Shown here one piece after another: positions 1-11,590 of a stretch of 64,000 nucleotides of DNA. This stretch comes from Stereum hirsutum FP-91666 SS1 (lineage: Eukaryota > Basidiomycota > Agaricomycetes > Russulales > Stereaceae), in the NCBI RefSeq assembly GCF_000264905.1, contig NW_006763137.1, forward strand, positions 684,719-748,718. The letters are read 5' to 3'. The notes under the pieces are model-generated. The model did no database searches. It saw only the letters and a program-made list of their open reading frames with translations, and was not told the DNA's origin. The translations under genes and the position numbers were made by a program. Position 1 is the first letter of the stretch. Each line of letters opens with the position of its first letter.

Positions 1-886
1 CACCGCTGGCGCATCAGACCGCTCGGACTTCATCAAAGAGCAATTGCCTCCTCTCGACGCTTCTCATTGTCCTGGTCCAGGGTCATCCACGACAGTGCGC
101 GTTGTTGGCACAGACTCGTTCACTGCTGCCAGAGATATTATGCGGAAGGATTCTGCCGCACATGGGAAGACGGCGGTGTTGAACCTCGCTAGTGATGAGG
201 TTAGGGCGGGCGGTTGGGCTCACTCGTACAGCAGAACACAGGTATGTGGCATTACTGAGGTTTTAAGGATACTCTGATGCATTTGATGGCCACCACTCCC
301 TAAGGAAGAAGCTTTATGCTATTCGTCGACGCTGTATGCTACTCTGAAGGAGTCCTACTACCCGTGGCCCAACTTGGGTCCAGGATCCGTCGCAGGAGTT
401 TTCTCTCCAGACGTCGTCATATTCAAAGATGATCTCGACCACGACTGTGTCGATCTTCCAGTTGAAGAACGCAGGCTAGTATCCGTAATCACCGTCGCCG
501 CTCCTCGACACCCAAAGCTCACCCCGGACCGCGAGCATTTCGCGAAGGAGGAGGACTTGGTGTACTTGCGGGGGAAGATCAGACTGGTGTACCGGATGGC
601 GGCGACATATGAGAAGACCAATATCGTCTTAGGTGAGCTTTTTGCCGTTCTTCCTGGGTGCGAATGCGTGTAAGACTTACGTCGGATAGGTGCAATGGGA
701 TGTGGCGCATATGGGTGTCCTCCACGCGTGGTCGCGGAGGAGATGAAGAATATCTTGCTCGAGGATGAGTTCAAGGGTTGGTTCAAGAGTATCGTTTCCG
801 CTGTATATAAGACGAACTCTGGCTCTCATGGTCCTGCGGTGAACTACGATATCTTCAAGGAGGTGTTTGATGGCTTGAAGGTCTGA
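1..886 (+). CDS. Microbial-type PARG-like protein, 5' end missing
   Basis: 3' portion of a gene for a TIGR02452/DUF2263-type protein (microbial-type poly(ADP-ribose) glycohydrolase, macrodomain fold). Exons are (before 1)..241, 305..632 and 690..886, with stop TGA at 884-886. The frame is open to the window edge and no ATG is visible, so the start lies upstream. Visible motifs are NLASDEVRAGGW, followed across the first intron by QEEALCYSSTLYATL, which together are the family's catalytic glycine loop and Gln-Glu-Glu, and later GAMGCGAYGCPP, the phosphate-binding glycine loop of the macrodomain. Family members hydrolyse ADP-ribose polymers or related adducts. The loop reads Ala-Gly-Gly where Gly-Gly-Gly is usual. 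Its neighbour downstream is transcription factor A; no functional link is evident. The family call is firm, the activity is inferred. Confidence 0.85.
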
Positions 887-1281
887 AGAGTCTTTCGTCA
901 CTCCTTTGGTCCTTTGTCGTGGAAACTTTTGTACTATGTACTGTTTTTTATGGCTTTCATATTACTCGCTGGTTCGATGCGTCTGTGGTGTAACGTGGTG
1001 CCTAGTGTAACTTACCTTTGGCGGGCACGTCAGTACCACTTGGGTGCCACAGGGGTAATGCCGGCTTATCTGACGTGGCTCAAGATCACCGTGCCGCATT
1101 GCCTTGCGCGGCTACTTCCACCCAACTACAACCTCCACAGCCAATAAGCAGTGCACCATATACCTTCCTTCCTTCCTTCCTTCCTTCCTCGTGCAAGGAT
1201 TCATAGTAGCGAGTCAACGTCTTGCTGCGATCAAGAATCGTTGTCTCGTTCTGTTTTCGTACTTACGGGTTACTTACTTTC
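887..1281. other. Intergenic, promoter side of factor A
   Basis: 395 bp between the PARG-like gene and the ATG of transcription factor A. The only notable structure is a (CCTT)n tract at 1163-1189, about 95 bp upstream of the ATG. Pyrimidine-rich tracts are common just upstream of start codons in fungal genes. No TATA box was seen. Confidence 0.5.
1163..1189 (+). repeat. (CCTT)n microsatellite
   Basis: Nearly seven uninterrupted copies of CCTT lie about 95 bp upstream of the ATG of factor A, in its likely promoter or 5' leader. The repeat is direct from sequence; any effect on expression is only a possibility. Confidence 0.9.
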
Positions 1282-4200
1282 ATGAGCAGCGGCGGTCAAA
1301 ATAGAGGTAGCAAACGAGCTTGCGATGCTTGCCGGCGAAGGAAAGGTTGGTACGATCTTCTGGCTTTAGTTGAGGCTGCTTCATTTCTATTGACGGCTAA
1401 TTGTCTACAGTACGATGTGAGCCCCTTGCTGCACGTCCTCGACCTTTTTTTCCGATCATTCGTCCGGTTCTTCTTTGCAGGTGAAGATGGCGACGGCACA
1501 CAGAGATGCAAGAACTGCGTTGTCCATGATATCGATTGCACGCATAATATCGTACCACAGGTCAGTCCAAACAAACATTTCTGTTGAGCCCTCAAAGTAA
1601 ACATGAATACCGTGACGATTATCTAGAGAAAAGGCCCAAAGCTTGGGTACGTGATTTCTTGGGCTAACAGAAACATCAGTAAACCCGCTCAACTCTATCA
1701 TATAGCTCTACGCAGGACAGAAATCTACGCACGAGACTGAAAGAGGTGGAGGATCGTCTTCAGCAGGTGGTTTCATTTCACTTTGCGCGGGTGGTAGCAC
1801 CGCATTGATCAGGTCGACTCTCAGATGCAAAGCAGTGTGAACGCTCAACCTTCCGCGTCCAGTCCTTCGTCTCGCTCCGTCTCGACCCACAACTTAACCC
1901 GAAGCTCAACATTACAGAATGGCCACGACGCGACAGAAGTGCATGGCCTCCACGCTTCATCAAGCATGTCAGATAGCTTCACCGATGAGGAACCAGACTC
2001 TGGCGAGGACGAGTATGGAAACATTCGACTTCTCGCGGAGGGGATCGGGGCCATTTCGCTGGAGGCCAATCCTGGACGCGATTTTCTGGGAAAGTCCAGT
2101 GTTTCCGCGGTTTTCAGGACCGCAGAAGCACGGCCAGTAGCGCCCTCAGATGAGCCGGCTTATGCGCTACCTCTAATCCCTCGACGCCGCATTTTTTGGA
2201 CTGCCAACCCAGTATGAAGTGATCTCTCGCTGCTACGATTGTTTTCTGGGAATTGACATGACTTGGTGCTAGTGGGACCACGTCACTCCATCGAAGACAC
2301 ACTTCGTCTTTCCTCCCCCACCGCTTCTGGCTAACCTCGTTGATATCTTCTTTATACGGGCCAATTCATGGAATGGCCTTCTTCATCGTCCAACTTTTCA
2401 GGACGCACTGGACCACGATCTTCACCACACAGATCGAAGCTTTGGCGGTGTCCTGCTCATGGTATGTGCTGCAGGTGCAATATACTCGGACGATCCTAGT
2501 CATATGGACGATTGCGATACGAACTTCGGTATTGCTGAAGAGCCACCATGGCGTCCCGCGGGCTGGAAGTGGGCTCGTCAGGTAGACCCATTGCAGAATG
2601 CTTTATCGCACACTTCTTCGGTGTACGATCTACAGTTATACGTGGTGCGCTTTTTTGAGTATCGCGTGATCGTAAACCCTTTTCTAATTGGAGGATGTTC
2701 GTAAATCTCCTGTCTGTAGCTTTGCGTGATGTACATGCATGCGTATACGCACGCGGTCGATCTTTGGGCGCTGGCTGGACTTGGCCTACGACGTGCTCTG
2801 TCTGTTGGTGCTCATAGACGAAAATCGTATGGTGGCAAATTGACTGTCGAGGGGGAGCTGTGGAAACGAGCTTTTTGGTGAGTCGAATTCCCAGTATCAC
2901 TCATCAAAGCTGATATACGACTCTTGGTTCCACGGTTAGGGCACTTATGTGTGTAGACCGTGCCCAATCTGCCATCACAGGACGCCCATGCGCTATCCAG
3001 GAAGAAGAGTATGCCTGATACAACATAGTAACCTTGAGCTATCCTGACGTTTCGTGACATCTAGTGTCGATGTAGATCTTCCGTCTGCATGCGATGACGA
3101 ATATTGGACTCACCCTGACCCAGCCCAGCGGTTCATACAGCCTGAAGGAAGACCATCGACGGCGTTGTGTAACATATTCCTCATCAAACTGCGGTGTATA
3201 ACTGCCAAAGCGTCGCGGACCATTGTGAATCGACTCTCCTCTTACTCTCATTGCTCTAGGCGGCTTTGTCTCATTCGTTTATTGTAAGTGGTCGAGCAGA
3301 AAAGGTGGAACCCTCTCCGGTTCCACTGGTCAAGACCGGGAACAACAAGCAGTCGCCGAGCTTGACTCCGCGCTAAACAGATGGCACAATACCCTTCCAT
3401 CATATTGTATGTCTTCGCTTTGCTCGCGGCCGTTGCCCATTACGTATCACTCACGATGGTGCTCTTCAGTGAAGTGGGACCTGGAGCAATCGGACAAAAC
3501 ATTTCTCACACAATCTGCGCTCTTGGCTTGTGCTTTCCATGAGACTCAAATTTTCGTACACCGTCGTTTCATCGTGACGAACGATGGTCGGATGCCCGCG
3601 GCTTCTTTTGCTGAAGCATCACGCGTCATTTGCTTGAACGCTGCCAGAACTTGTGGACGTGTCCTACACGGCTTACGTAGTCGTGAGCTCGGACATAATA
3701 TTCCCTACACATTTCTTTTGGTGAGCCAAGTACATTCTAATGTCACTAAACATGCAATGCTCAAGCAAGCTAATCCGCAGATGCCTGCGTTTATGTCCGC
3801 TATGATGTTGTACTTCGACATTGGCCGTGAAAGAAGACTGGGTCTTCCGATGTCACAGCAGCATCTACGGGATCTTGAGGATGCGTCCAGGTGTATGGCT
3901 TTCCTCGAGGACGCAGAGAAGAGGTATGTTTTCATGAGAAGTCGTCTGACAGTATCTATCCTTCTAACAACAGAAATTGGCACGTCTAGATTTATCTCCG
4001 CGGGGAAAATGAGGTGTGTATTTCTTCCCTTGGGTACATAATGAAATGATACTTATCATTGTCACTTTCATCTCAGCGATGCGCTGGTACAAGTGGCGGC
4101 CAATCTCGATATTCACGATCTCTTCGGGACATCGGTTTCTTACACCCATGGAGCGGTACCAGCCGGAACCAACGTCGATCCTACAAACAACGGCGAAAGT

Positions 4201-4434
4201 CTTTCCCTTAGTGGCTTCAGAGGTTGGGCTGAAATGGGTGGACGGGATGGGGGGGATCATGAAGATCTCATCTTCCCGGATGGCCTGCCAGTGTTCGATC
4301 AAGTGGATCTGCCTGGACTTTCTTTACCATTCGACCTTAACCAGGGGACTGGCGGGTGGGACAGTTTAAATGGCATTTTCATGTCATCGTCGACAGATGA
4401 TTTTTGGGCACCATTTTCTTCTCCACCTCAGTGA
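1282..4434 (+). CDS. Zn2Cys6 transcription factor A (one-base frame disruption)
   Basis: Fungal Zn(II)2Cys6 regulator with a fungal-specific transcription factor domain. Exons: 1282..1345, 1411..1416, 1481..1560, 1627..1646, 1706..1767, 1825..2211, 2273..2644, 2720..2877, 2940..3008, 3065..3224, 3289..3406, 3470..3720, 3781..3923, 3990..4013, 4077..4434. The zinc cluster has Cys at residues 14, 17, 24, 33, 36 and 43 (spacing 2-6-8-2-6) and is built from three exons, the middle one only 6 nt. A short coiled-coil linker follows, then an acidic stretch, then the regulatory domain (exons 7-12) with the family signature around LLHRPTF...DRSFGGVLLMVCAAGA. The model is 2272 nt, one base too many: the run of four A at 1740-1743 in the coiled-coil exon breaks the frame, where three A would restore alignment to B and C (about 756 aa). 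Either the gene is disrupted or this is a sequence error. Paralogue of the genes at 5016 and 17520. Target genes unknown. Confidence 0.85.
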
Positions 4435-5015
4435 TACAGATCTTTTCTTACGACCCAGATGAAGTAGTTGATGATTCTCGGACATCAGTGGCTTGCTGTT
4501 TCGAACTTTAGGTACCGGTCCTAGGAATAGACATCATTGCAGTGCTAGATACACGCCAATATCTGGGTAGATACCTCACAAATATTCCACAAATTCGTAC
4601 ATATCATACAATGGCAATCTAAGTTACCGGTATTTTGTCACGGGAACCCAGCTCGAACAATTGGTTGCGCGAGTTGTGGAAGAGTGACCCGGCTCCTCCC
4701 GCGATGCCGTGTGAGTCAAACTACGCGCGTCCAAGGCCGAAACCCACAATACAATTCGAACGGACTCTGCGGCAGAGCACGGTATTTGACTTAGAGCTCA
4801 ACCAATCCGCCGATGGGCTCAGACTTACCACGCCGCTTATCGTTCTTTTTCCTAGCACTGCCGGGGAAGCCGAACCTGCGGTACTGAGTTGCAAAGTACC
4901 GGCTGTGTCCGAGCTTACTCTGAGGGGCCACCTTCTCCTCTCTTCCCCTCCCATCGCTGCACAAGCGTACTTACTGGCGCCCACTCTACGAGGCAGAGAC
5001 ATCTCCCCCTGGCTA
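4435..5015. other. Intergenic between factors A and B
   Basis: 581 bp. An open frame runs into factor B from 4635, but paralogue comparison places the B start at 5016. No repeat, RNA gene or clear core promoter element was seen. Confidence 0.4.
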
Positions 5016-8000
5016 ATGCGCGCACAGAAATCGGGTGGAAAGCGGGCGTGTGACACTTGTCGGCGCAGGAAAGGTCGGTATTGCATTTGATTTGACGGTA
5101 AAGTGGCACCAGTTATGATTTATTCGTCGTTGACCCTTTGGTGTTCGCAGTACGATGTACGTGCCTTTGTCACGTATAGGAGGGGGCTCATTGACCTCAT
5201 ACTGATAGCATAGGCGAAGGCGGAGGCGAGTCGACTGGCCAGAAATGTTCGAACTGTGTTCTCCAAGACTTCGAATGCACATATAACGCCACACCACAGG
5301 TCTGTAAACGATGCTACCTATCCACCAGCCAAGGACTGCTGACTCATGATGAGCGCTGAAAAAGAGGAGGGAGTATGAGTATGCTACCGGTTTCCTCCAG
5401 ATTTTTGCTATTTCAAGCTGATTATGTATCGTCACCTTAGTTCTCGCCAGATACGACGTCTGCGTGACAGGTGTGATGAACTGGAGAACCGCCTCAGCCA
5501 AGTTGTCTCTTCATTTTCATAGATAATACATACATCTAACGCGTTTTTCAACAGATGCAACAGATCATGAACAGTTCAGGTGCTAGTTCGACTGTCATCG
5601 ATAATTTGTCCACCTTCAGCGCCTCCGCGACACTACCCTCAATGCCCTACCACGAAGGCCCAAATAAACATGTCATGCATTCGGCGAGGACAGGCTCTCT
5701 GACTCCTCTTACTGACAATGATGACTCGGATTCAAGTGAAGACGAATACGGGAACATCCGACTTCTCACCGAGCATGTTGAAGCTCTTTCTCTCGCAACT
5801 GACGGCGGGCGCTCGTTCCATGGGAAATCGAGTCTTTCCGGCGTGATTACCCAAGCTGCACAGACGATACCGTCTCTATCGCATGCCATTTGCAACCGTG
5901 GCCACCCGATGAATATACTGCCCCAACGTCGTCCAATCTACTGGAACGTGGCTCGTGTGCGTCTCGCATCTTGTCCTTCATTCCGGTAGATATTAACGTT
6001 CTGCACGAATGTAGGAGGGCTTTGGCCTTAGAGCCTCTGACCCTGACACGCCGTTCACTTTTCCAGACCCCCCACTCCTACACGAACTAGTTGGAATATA
6101 TTTTGATCGTGCAAACGCGTGGACGGGCTTATTGCATCGTCCCACTTTCCTCCACTCATTAGAAAAAGGTCTCCATCGCACGGATCGAGGCTTTGGTGGT
6201 GTTGTGCTACTCGTTTGTGCCTTGGGTTCCATACACTCAGACGACCCCAGACACGTCGATGACCCCAGCATCGCCGAAGGCGCCGGTATTGAGCCGCCGT
6301 GGCAATCAGCAGGATGGAAGTGGGCTTCTCAAGTCGACCCGATGCGCAATGCATTGTCTCACACACCATCTTTATATGACTTACAAATATATGCCGTACG
6401 TGTATCCCTACAAACACTACCATGAACTGTTAATGGGTCCTCATGCTCGTGCCTGTCATAGTTATCGCTTGTCACCGTCCATGCCTATCCGACAGCAATG
6501 GACCTTTGTGCTCTTGCTGGTATCGGCGTGCGGCGCGCACAGTCCGTTGGAGCACACAGGCGCAAGGCGTATGGCGGTAAACTTACCGTAGAGGGAGAGC
6601 TCTGGAAGCGTGCCTTTTGGTGTGTCTAACCCACACCAACTCCGTTACTTAACTAATTTCTCCGTTGTATCTCTATTCCCTGAACCCAGGGCCCTTGTGT
6701 CGACAGAGCGCTGGATTTGTAGTGCTCTCGGTCGGCCATGTTCCATTCAAGAAGAAGAGTGAGTTCTGTTTCACAACTCGTCACGCAGATCAATCATATT
6801 TTCTGCCTCCCTTAGTTTCGATTTGGACCCGCCAATGGAGTGTGACGATGAGTATTGGAGTCATCCCGACCCCGACCGTCGTTTCATCCAGCCCGAGGGA
6901 AGACCATCCTTCATGTCATTCCACATATGTCTTCTCAAGATTCGAGAGATTTTCGCCTTCGCTTCACGGACCATTGTGAGCACTGGTTGTATCCCAATAA
7001 TCCAATCCAATACGATTCCATTATTGACGGCATGTTTCACAGTATTCGACCAAGAAGTCTAGAATTCTTTCTGGTCTGGTGGGACCTGACTGGGAACATC
7101 GTGTAGTAGCCGAACTCGACTCCTCCCTGAACCACTGGCAGGATCTACTCCCCTCGCACCGTAGGTCTTCACAGGAAGAGCAAAGGAAGCCTTGGTTTTG
7201 ACCTCGATCCAATTATAGTGAAATGGGATCCCGACCGAGCCGACGAGCTCTTCTATTCACAGTCCGCATGTTTAGCATGCGCGTTCTACCACACACAGAT
7301 GTTCATTCATCGCCGCTTCATCTTGAGTCTGGGCAGTCGCGCGCCAAGCCCTCTCGTAGAGGCTTCCAGCGTCATCTGCTTGAACGCCGCACGATCTTGT
7401 GGACGTATCATCCATGCTTTCCGGCAACGCTCTCGAACTCGGACATTCGCTTTTTCGCATCTCTTCGTGAGTCTTCACTTGGTATTTTTTCGGCTTCGCC
7501 AACTATTCCTGACGCACCCTAGATGCCCGCCTTTGAGGCCATCATAATTCTCATCATTCATGTATCTCGAGCGATTCAACGAGAAGGTGCAGTCTCGGAG
7601 CAACACGCCAGTGATCTCGAAATGGCAGCGAAATGTGCGGGCATTATGGAAGATTATGAGCAAAGGTACCTCCTTTTATGCTAGTCCATATAGTCTGGAG
7701 CGCTCAAAACCACATTCTTCCGCTAGATACTACTCTGCAGGCAAGATAAGGTACGCGCGCTCTTATAAGGCTTTCTAAATCCGTAGCCTCGAGAGCGAAA
7801 CGCTTACGTCGTTCTAGGGACATACTCTGTCACATCGCCTATTCCTGCGGTCTTTCCATGATGTGGCCCATGGCGACACCCCTCACAGACACCCCTCCAG
7901 AGCCAATATCAGGCGACCTCCCCGACGCGGCCACCTCGTCAGACATGCCGCTTTCGCAGCAAGACCTCCAAGCGGACGATTTCACGCGATGGATGAGCTA

Positions 8001-8175
8001 CGAGGTTTTGCGGAGAGACTTCAACCCGTTCAGCATCGTGAACGAACCGACGGACTCGTCGCTCTTCGATTTCCCGTTCGATCTCAATAATGGGCCGGGC
8101 ATTGATGATGTGGCGATGACGATGCCTACGCCTGACTTCGTTCCGACCTCTGATTCGCCCTACAATTGGGTGTAA
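5016..8175 (+). CDS. Zn2Cys6 transcription factor B
   Basis: Intact paralogue of A, 761 aa. Exons: 5016..5073, 5151..5156, 5214..5299, 5365..5378, 5441..5501, 5555..5956, 6015..6395, 6462..6619, 6690..6758, 6816..6975, 7043..7160, 7219..7466, 7523..7665, 7727..7750, 7818..8175. Zinc-cluster Cys are at residues 12, 15, 22, 33, 36 and 43, so the central loop has 10 residues instead of 8 in A and C. The coiled coil reads IRRLRDRCDELENRL, followed by a serine- and acid-rich linker and the fungal-specific transcription factor domain (GLLHRPTF, DRGFGGVVLLVCALGS, AGWKWASQVDPMRNALS). Five exon lengths (158, 69, 160, 118 and 24 nt) are identical in A, B and C. The start at 5016 fits the position of the cluster in A and C; a longer in-frame N-terminus from 4635 is possible but unsupported. 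The ends of exons 4 and 6 are the least certain junctions. Nuclear DNA-binding regulator; targets unknown. Confidence 0.9.
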
Positions 8176-8452
8176 AGAGTGTTTTGTATGGGTTGCTGGG
8201 ATGGACGTTTTGAGTCATTGCCGTTGTATGTATTTTTCCCGTTGTCTTCGTTGTATGCTATTGGTACTTGAATGTGAAGTGCTTAGAAATATCTCGAGTG
8301 GGAGCTACTTGAAGAAGTGCCACGGCCCCTCGAACATTGATTCATCTTCAACTTGCTGCGTAAATTGGGAAAAGCGGTATAAGAGCAGTTGTCCGTGATT
8401 TTCCGTACCGGGTATTACCGGAACCTGCTCTTCTGAATATTTGGGCCACCGT
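8176..8452. other. 3' flank of factor B up to the MITE
   Basis: Non-coding stretch of 277 bp after the B stop codon. Its last eight bases (8445-8452, GCCACCGT) are the left copy of the MITE target duplication. Confidence 0.5.
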
Positions 8453-8894
8453 AGGGCCCGGGACACTCCTATGAGGGTTGCCCGGTTTGAGTTGCATATT
8501 TTTACGCGATCTGAGGGCGAAGCCCTCCCGAAAAATTGCATATTTTAAGCCTAGGAGCACCGAGGTCTCCCGAAATTTTGCGTATTATTGGCAAATTATT
8601 GGTGTAGACCCCCACATAACCTCAACTTTTACCTAACCTAACCTCAACTTCCCCTAACCTATCCAACAGATGTGACAGAAGTTGGTTCTGATTAGGCTAG
8701 GTTAGGATAAGTTGAGGTTATGTGGGGTTATGAGGGTAAAATCGAGCCTGTCTCGCCACACAAAACCCGCCAATAGGCGCCCTACCCTTCCCGGAATTTG
8801 CATATTTTAAGCCCTCGCCAGGCTGAAATTGCATATTTTTACCTGTTTTCGAGGTCGCCCTTCGGGCAACCCCCATAGGAGTGTCCCGGGCCCT
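8453..8894. mobile_element. hAT-like MITE, 442 bp
   Basis: Non-autonomous DNA element bounded by 31-bp terminal inverted repeats: left 8453-8483 beginning AGGGCCCGGGACACTCCTAT, right 8864-8894 ending in its complement, with one mismatch. The octamer GCCACCGT flanks both sides directly (8445-8452 and 8895-8902), a clean 8-bp target-site duplication. An 8-bp duplication with ends of the type (C)AGGG...CCCT(G) is characteristic of the hAT superfamily. Inside lie a second inverted repeat (about 8610-8640 against 8695-8728, with CACATAACCTCAAC and its complement) and several copies of a GCATATTTT motif near each end, so the element could fold into a long hairpin. No transposase reading frame is present, so mobility would need a transposase supplied from elsewhere. 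Superfamily assignment is inference from ends and duplication length. Confidence 0.85.
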
Positions 8895-8902
8895 GCCACC
8901 GT

Positions 8903-9721
8903 GACAACCACCTTACTCGTCAAGCCTCATCGCTAGATCCTTCATAAAAAATGGAGGGAAGAAACACCATCAACTATTTTGCCCAATGCAATGCATCGTT
9001 CAACATTCACGAGCGTGACGAATCATACTACCACTCCACATCAACAAGACAAAAACACAGAGCGAATACGGAAACAAAGGAAAGACCGTGACGCGCACGC
9101 GTGAAGGGAACAAGGACAACGAGTTGAGGTAAAATGGGCAAGGGAGCGAGTAAGAATAGTGGGTAATGAGTAAGAGCTACATGCATGGAAAACAACAACG
9201 GACAGACAGACAGCATGAAAGGACCCGAAACTCGCGGATCGATCGTCGACGATAATTATGAAACTGAACTGGTATGTGGAATTGTGAATTGTGAATGGAT
9301 AGTGAAATTGTGTACAGGAAGTGGAAACATGCAGGTTTGAGAGAGAACAAGAAGATCCGGATGGACGATGAGTGGGACGGCGGGATCGATGGACGTCGTG
9401 ATTCGTGATTCGTGAGGCGGCGTGAGGATAGGACCGGAATAGAACATAGCAAGGAATAGAAAAGACAATGAAAGTGTGAGGCAATAGTATGAAAAACGAT
9501 AGAAGAACAATGACCGAGAATAAAGAGATTGATTTGATGGTAAAACACCGAGTTCAACACCGAGTGACCCGCAGAATCTAGCTGAACAGACAAGGGTGAA
9601 AATAAAGGAGGACAATAGAAAAGAGACAAAAAAAAGAATACACGACAAAGCATACAAACCACAGAGCACTCCACAAGTCCAATAGCAATAGCAATAGCAA
9701 AAAAAGGGAATAAGAGATGTC
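8903..9721. other. Gene-free stretch, 3' side of the membrane protein gene
   Basis: 819 bp between the MITE and the stop codon of the minus-strand gene. Strongly purine-rich on the plus strand, so pyrimidine-rich in the sense of the minus-strand gene. A short AGCAAT repeat sits near 9682-9700. The long minus-strand open frames here are low-complexity Ser/Phe/Leu translations without family resemblance, so I do not call them. Part may be 3' untranslated region. Confidence 0.45.
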
Positions 9722-11590
9722 CTACGATGAAGAACCGCCAGCCCGCCTCGCCAGATACGCCGCCCTCGCCCTCTCCATAGTCGCCTTCAGCTCCGTACTC
9801 TCAAGCATAGACGAGTCCTCTCCAGCGTTATACGAGCTCGGAATCCCCGCATCGGAATGCGAACCCCATGCGCCCTGATTCGGAAGCGACATGGGCAGCC
9901 CAACGTTCTGCATCGACTGCTCCCCAAAAGCAGCTGCTCGAGGACTCGAGCTCGACGGCACCGACAATGCGCCCGTTCCAGCCCCCGTCCACGAAGGCGT
10001 AAGCGCGTGCGGCGCAGGCGCCCTCCCTCTCCTCCTCACCGAGCCCGATCTCGATCTCGATCTGCCCATACTCGAGCTCCCGCTGCCAGACCCCGACGGT
10101 CCCTGGTCGACCCATGCCCCACTCCCGTCATCGACCTCATCTTCCGCCGCGTCTGACATGACGACCACCTCCTTCCCCAGCGCTTTCTGCCCCTCCGCGA
10201 TCAACATCGCTAACCGATCCCCCATCCAATCCATCTTATCCTCGACCTCCTCTTCCTCTCCACCTTCCTGCCCGACCATTCCCCTAGTCTGACCGAAATT
10301 GAACTCGGTCTGTACACTACTCATGCCCACACCCGTACTATTCTTGTCGGGTGACCGGGATCGGGGGGAGATGTGATGGCGAGGGGCAACGGAACGACGG
10401 GGGTGGCGCATAGTAGCTGCTTTGCGGGAGGAGGCGGGAATGACGGTGTGGCGAGGTCTGCGGCGTGCTGTTGTTGTAGGAGGGGTGTGTGATTTCGGTG
10501 ATGAAGGTCCGAAGTCGTCTTCTTCGGGATGGATCCAATCGCCTTGGGTATATGGTGGCGGAGGAGGAAGTTGGGCTGGCTCGGGCTCACGGCCTCGGTT
10601 ACTCCATCTGAAGTCATTGATCAGGACATGCAGGCTGTGTAGGAAATGGAAGGCACGACTCACAATCGGTAGACGGTAAGGCCAACAGCTAAGTATCGAG
10701 AGAAAGAGCCGAAGTAAGCAGCATGAAACAAAGTAGAGGTCGCGGTCCACATACCTGTTCCGATAACAGCAGCTGATACAGCTGTGGAGATGACGGCGCC
10801 CGTGAACGTTCGTCTGCGCTTGGAAGGGTGGATATCTATTGATAAATGAATAACGGCCATAGTGATGAGCACGACCGATAGGGTGACAAGAGTATATAAA
10901 CTGAGGATCGGCAGGGCGATGAAGCGAAAGCAACAGGCGTAGGACATGTGTACAGGTGTGGATGGTGAGTGGATCAAGGCATGGGGATGGTGAGGTGGGC
11001 AAAGGGGACGGTCAAAGCGGGGAGTGAAGGCGAAAATGGTGAGGGAGAGCAGGAATGAACTGTCCCCGCACGTGTGGGCAGCATGCACAGATGGGTCTAC
11101 CGCGAGGCGCCCTATCCATCCCACGCCTTCCCGGCGCGACGTTCGATGGCATTGACGTGCGATGCCGTTGTATGCCATGCAAATCCAAGACAAATCATCC
11201 TTAAATATGACACATATACATACCTTGGTCGGTTTCTTCTACCTCTGCGCTTTGCTCTCGACCAGCGTACCCCACGCCACCCTGAACCATGTCCCGGTAC
11301 TTCGCCGGAGTATCGAGGTAGCCGCTAGACGATGCGTTGACCGATACAGGTTGAATTGGCTCTGAGTTTGACGGTGCCCAACCCCGCTTCTTGCTAAGAG
11401 GTGCAGAGGGGGGTAAAGAGGTGTGATCTAGACGAGAACGTGGCCCGACCTGGCTTCGGGATAATTTCTCGAGGACCGGGGCTGAGGTCGCAGCATTTGG
11501 CTGTGTCGATGTATCGGTTGTTTCAGCCTGTGCTAAAAAGGGGTTCACGATGCCAGGAACACCAAAGCTAAAGGTGAAGTTGAAAACCAT
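9722..11590 (-). CDS. Single-pass membrane protein, uncharacterised
   Basis: 452 aa. Exons on the minus strand: 11590..11224, 10835..10755, 10688..10664, 10607..9722. I recognise the pattern as a conserved Agaricomycete family with no assigned function, not a named protein. Order: N-terminal MVFNFTFSFGVPGI; a conserved motif KKRGWAPSNSEP...SSSGYLDTPAKYRDM; a basic stretch HPSKRRR; one hydrophobic segment FTGAVISTAVSAAVIGTAVGLTVY, likely membrane-spanning; a proline-rich PPPPPYTQGDW patch; a basic disordered region; a conserved block MDWMGDRLAMLIAEGQKALGKEVVVMSDAAEDEVDDGSGAW; and an Arg/Ser-rich tail. The basic residues before the membrane segment suggest a cytosolic N-terminus, which is inference. 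Intron 1 is about 390 nt, much longer than its neighbours, and contains a misleading hydrophobic open frame. The MITE lies about 830 bp beyond its 3' end. Confidence 0.75.

Noticed and set aside
4635..5015. In-frame N-terminal extension of factor B
   Set aside because: The frame is open, but A and C both start about 11-13 residues before the zinc cluster, matching the ATG at 5016.
8610..8730. Telomere-like CCTAACCT repeats
   Set aside because: They are irregular arms of an inverted repeat inside the MITE, not an array of a fixed telomere unit.
9028..9674. Overlapping minus-strand open frames of 60-165 aa
   Set aside because: Low-complexity translations caused by the purine/pyrimidine strand bias; no family pattern or splice structure.
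10836..11193. Hydrophobic minus-strand frame (SLYTLVTLSVVLITMAVIHLS) as an extra membrane segment
   Set aside because: It lies in the first intron of the membrane protein gene; skipping it joins the conserved YRDM...EETDQ to DIHPSKRRR in phase.
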